21,642 nt of DNA. Source: Candidatus Woesearchaeota archaeon. GTDB lineage: Archaea > Nanobdellota > Nanobdellia > Woesearchaeales > BM511. Under the pieces are notes generated by a model that saw only the letters and a list, made by a program, of their open reading frames with translations, did not search any database and was not told where the DNA came from. Shown one piece after another: positions 21,639 through 21,642 of the stretch. The position numbers and the translations under genes were made by a program. Position 1 is the stretch's first letter. Each line of letters starts with the position of its first letter. Location of the stretch: contig JAAOYE010000060.1 in assembly GCA_018221175.1 (NCBI GenBank), positions 1 to 21,642 of the forward strand, read 5' to 3'.

Positions 21639-21642
21639 ATAC

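Noticed and set aside
1..21642. CRISPR array, insertion sequence or prophage
   Set aside because: No regular spaced repeats, transposase, integrase or terminal inverted repeats were seen.

Overview
The window reads as an AT-rich, very compact archaeal genome, most likely a DPANN lineage of the Woesearchaeota/Pacearchaeota kind. Evidence: a PCNA sliding clamp, an archaeal RNase J, a class III (pilin-like) signal peptide of the QAATEFLMTYGW type, TATA boxes about 26-28 bases upstream of start codons (leaderless genes), a tRNA gene without an encoded CCA and with bulge-helix-bulge introns, and two families (the 197-residue winged-helix protein at 17633 and the PLF-L-E coiled-coil proteins at 12373-13651) that I associate from memory with such genomes. 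The phylum is an inference.

Layout. 1-121: left edge, perhaps the first codons of a leftward gene, then the promoter of tgt. 122-1219 (+): bacterial-type tRNA-guanine transglycosylase. 1220-3128 (-): leftward operon of a 20-codon leader ORF, a pilin-like secreted protein, an AlkD-like DNA glycosylase and NAD(P)H-hydrate epimerase. 3203-5633 (+): a two-gene cassette of an N-formylglutamate-amidohydrolase-like hydrolase and a GCS2-type carboxylate-amine ligase. 5680-7834 (-): PCNA and RNase J. 7893-12151 (+): carA-carB, sharing one palindromic TATA box with divergent RNase J. 12153-12340 (-): tRNA-Leu(CAA) that appears to carry two introns, one of them in the D arm. 12373-13651 (-): three adjacent related coiled-coil genes of unknown function. 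13789-15440 (+): an AmrS-like radical SAM enzyme overlapping a VTT/DedA-type membrane protein. 15478-19092 (+): a secreted lamin-tail-domain protein that seems to start at AUA, a winged-helix protein and ScpB, all overlapping. 19093-21452 (-): ribose-5-phosphate isomerase A and CTP synthase. 21453-21642: intergenic, with two strong adjacent hairpins.

How it fits together. CarA, CarB and PyrG belong to de novo pyrimidine synthesis and RpiA supplies ribose 5-phosphate. Tgt, RNase J and the tRNA belong to RNA metabolism. PCNA, ScpB and the AlkD-like protein belong to DNA replication, segregation and repair. The unexplained parts are the hydrolase/ligase cassette, the coiled-coil triad, and the coupling of a surface protein to ScpB. 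No CRISPR array, insertion sequence, phage gene or rRNA is visible.
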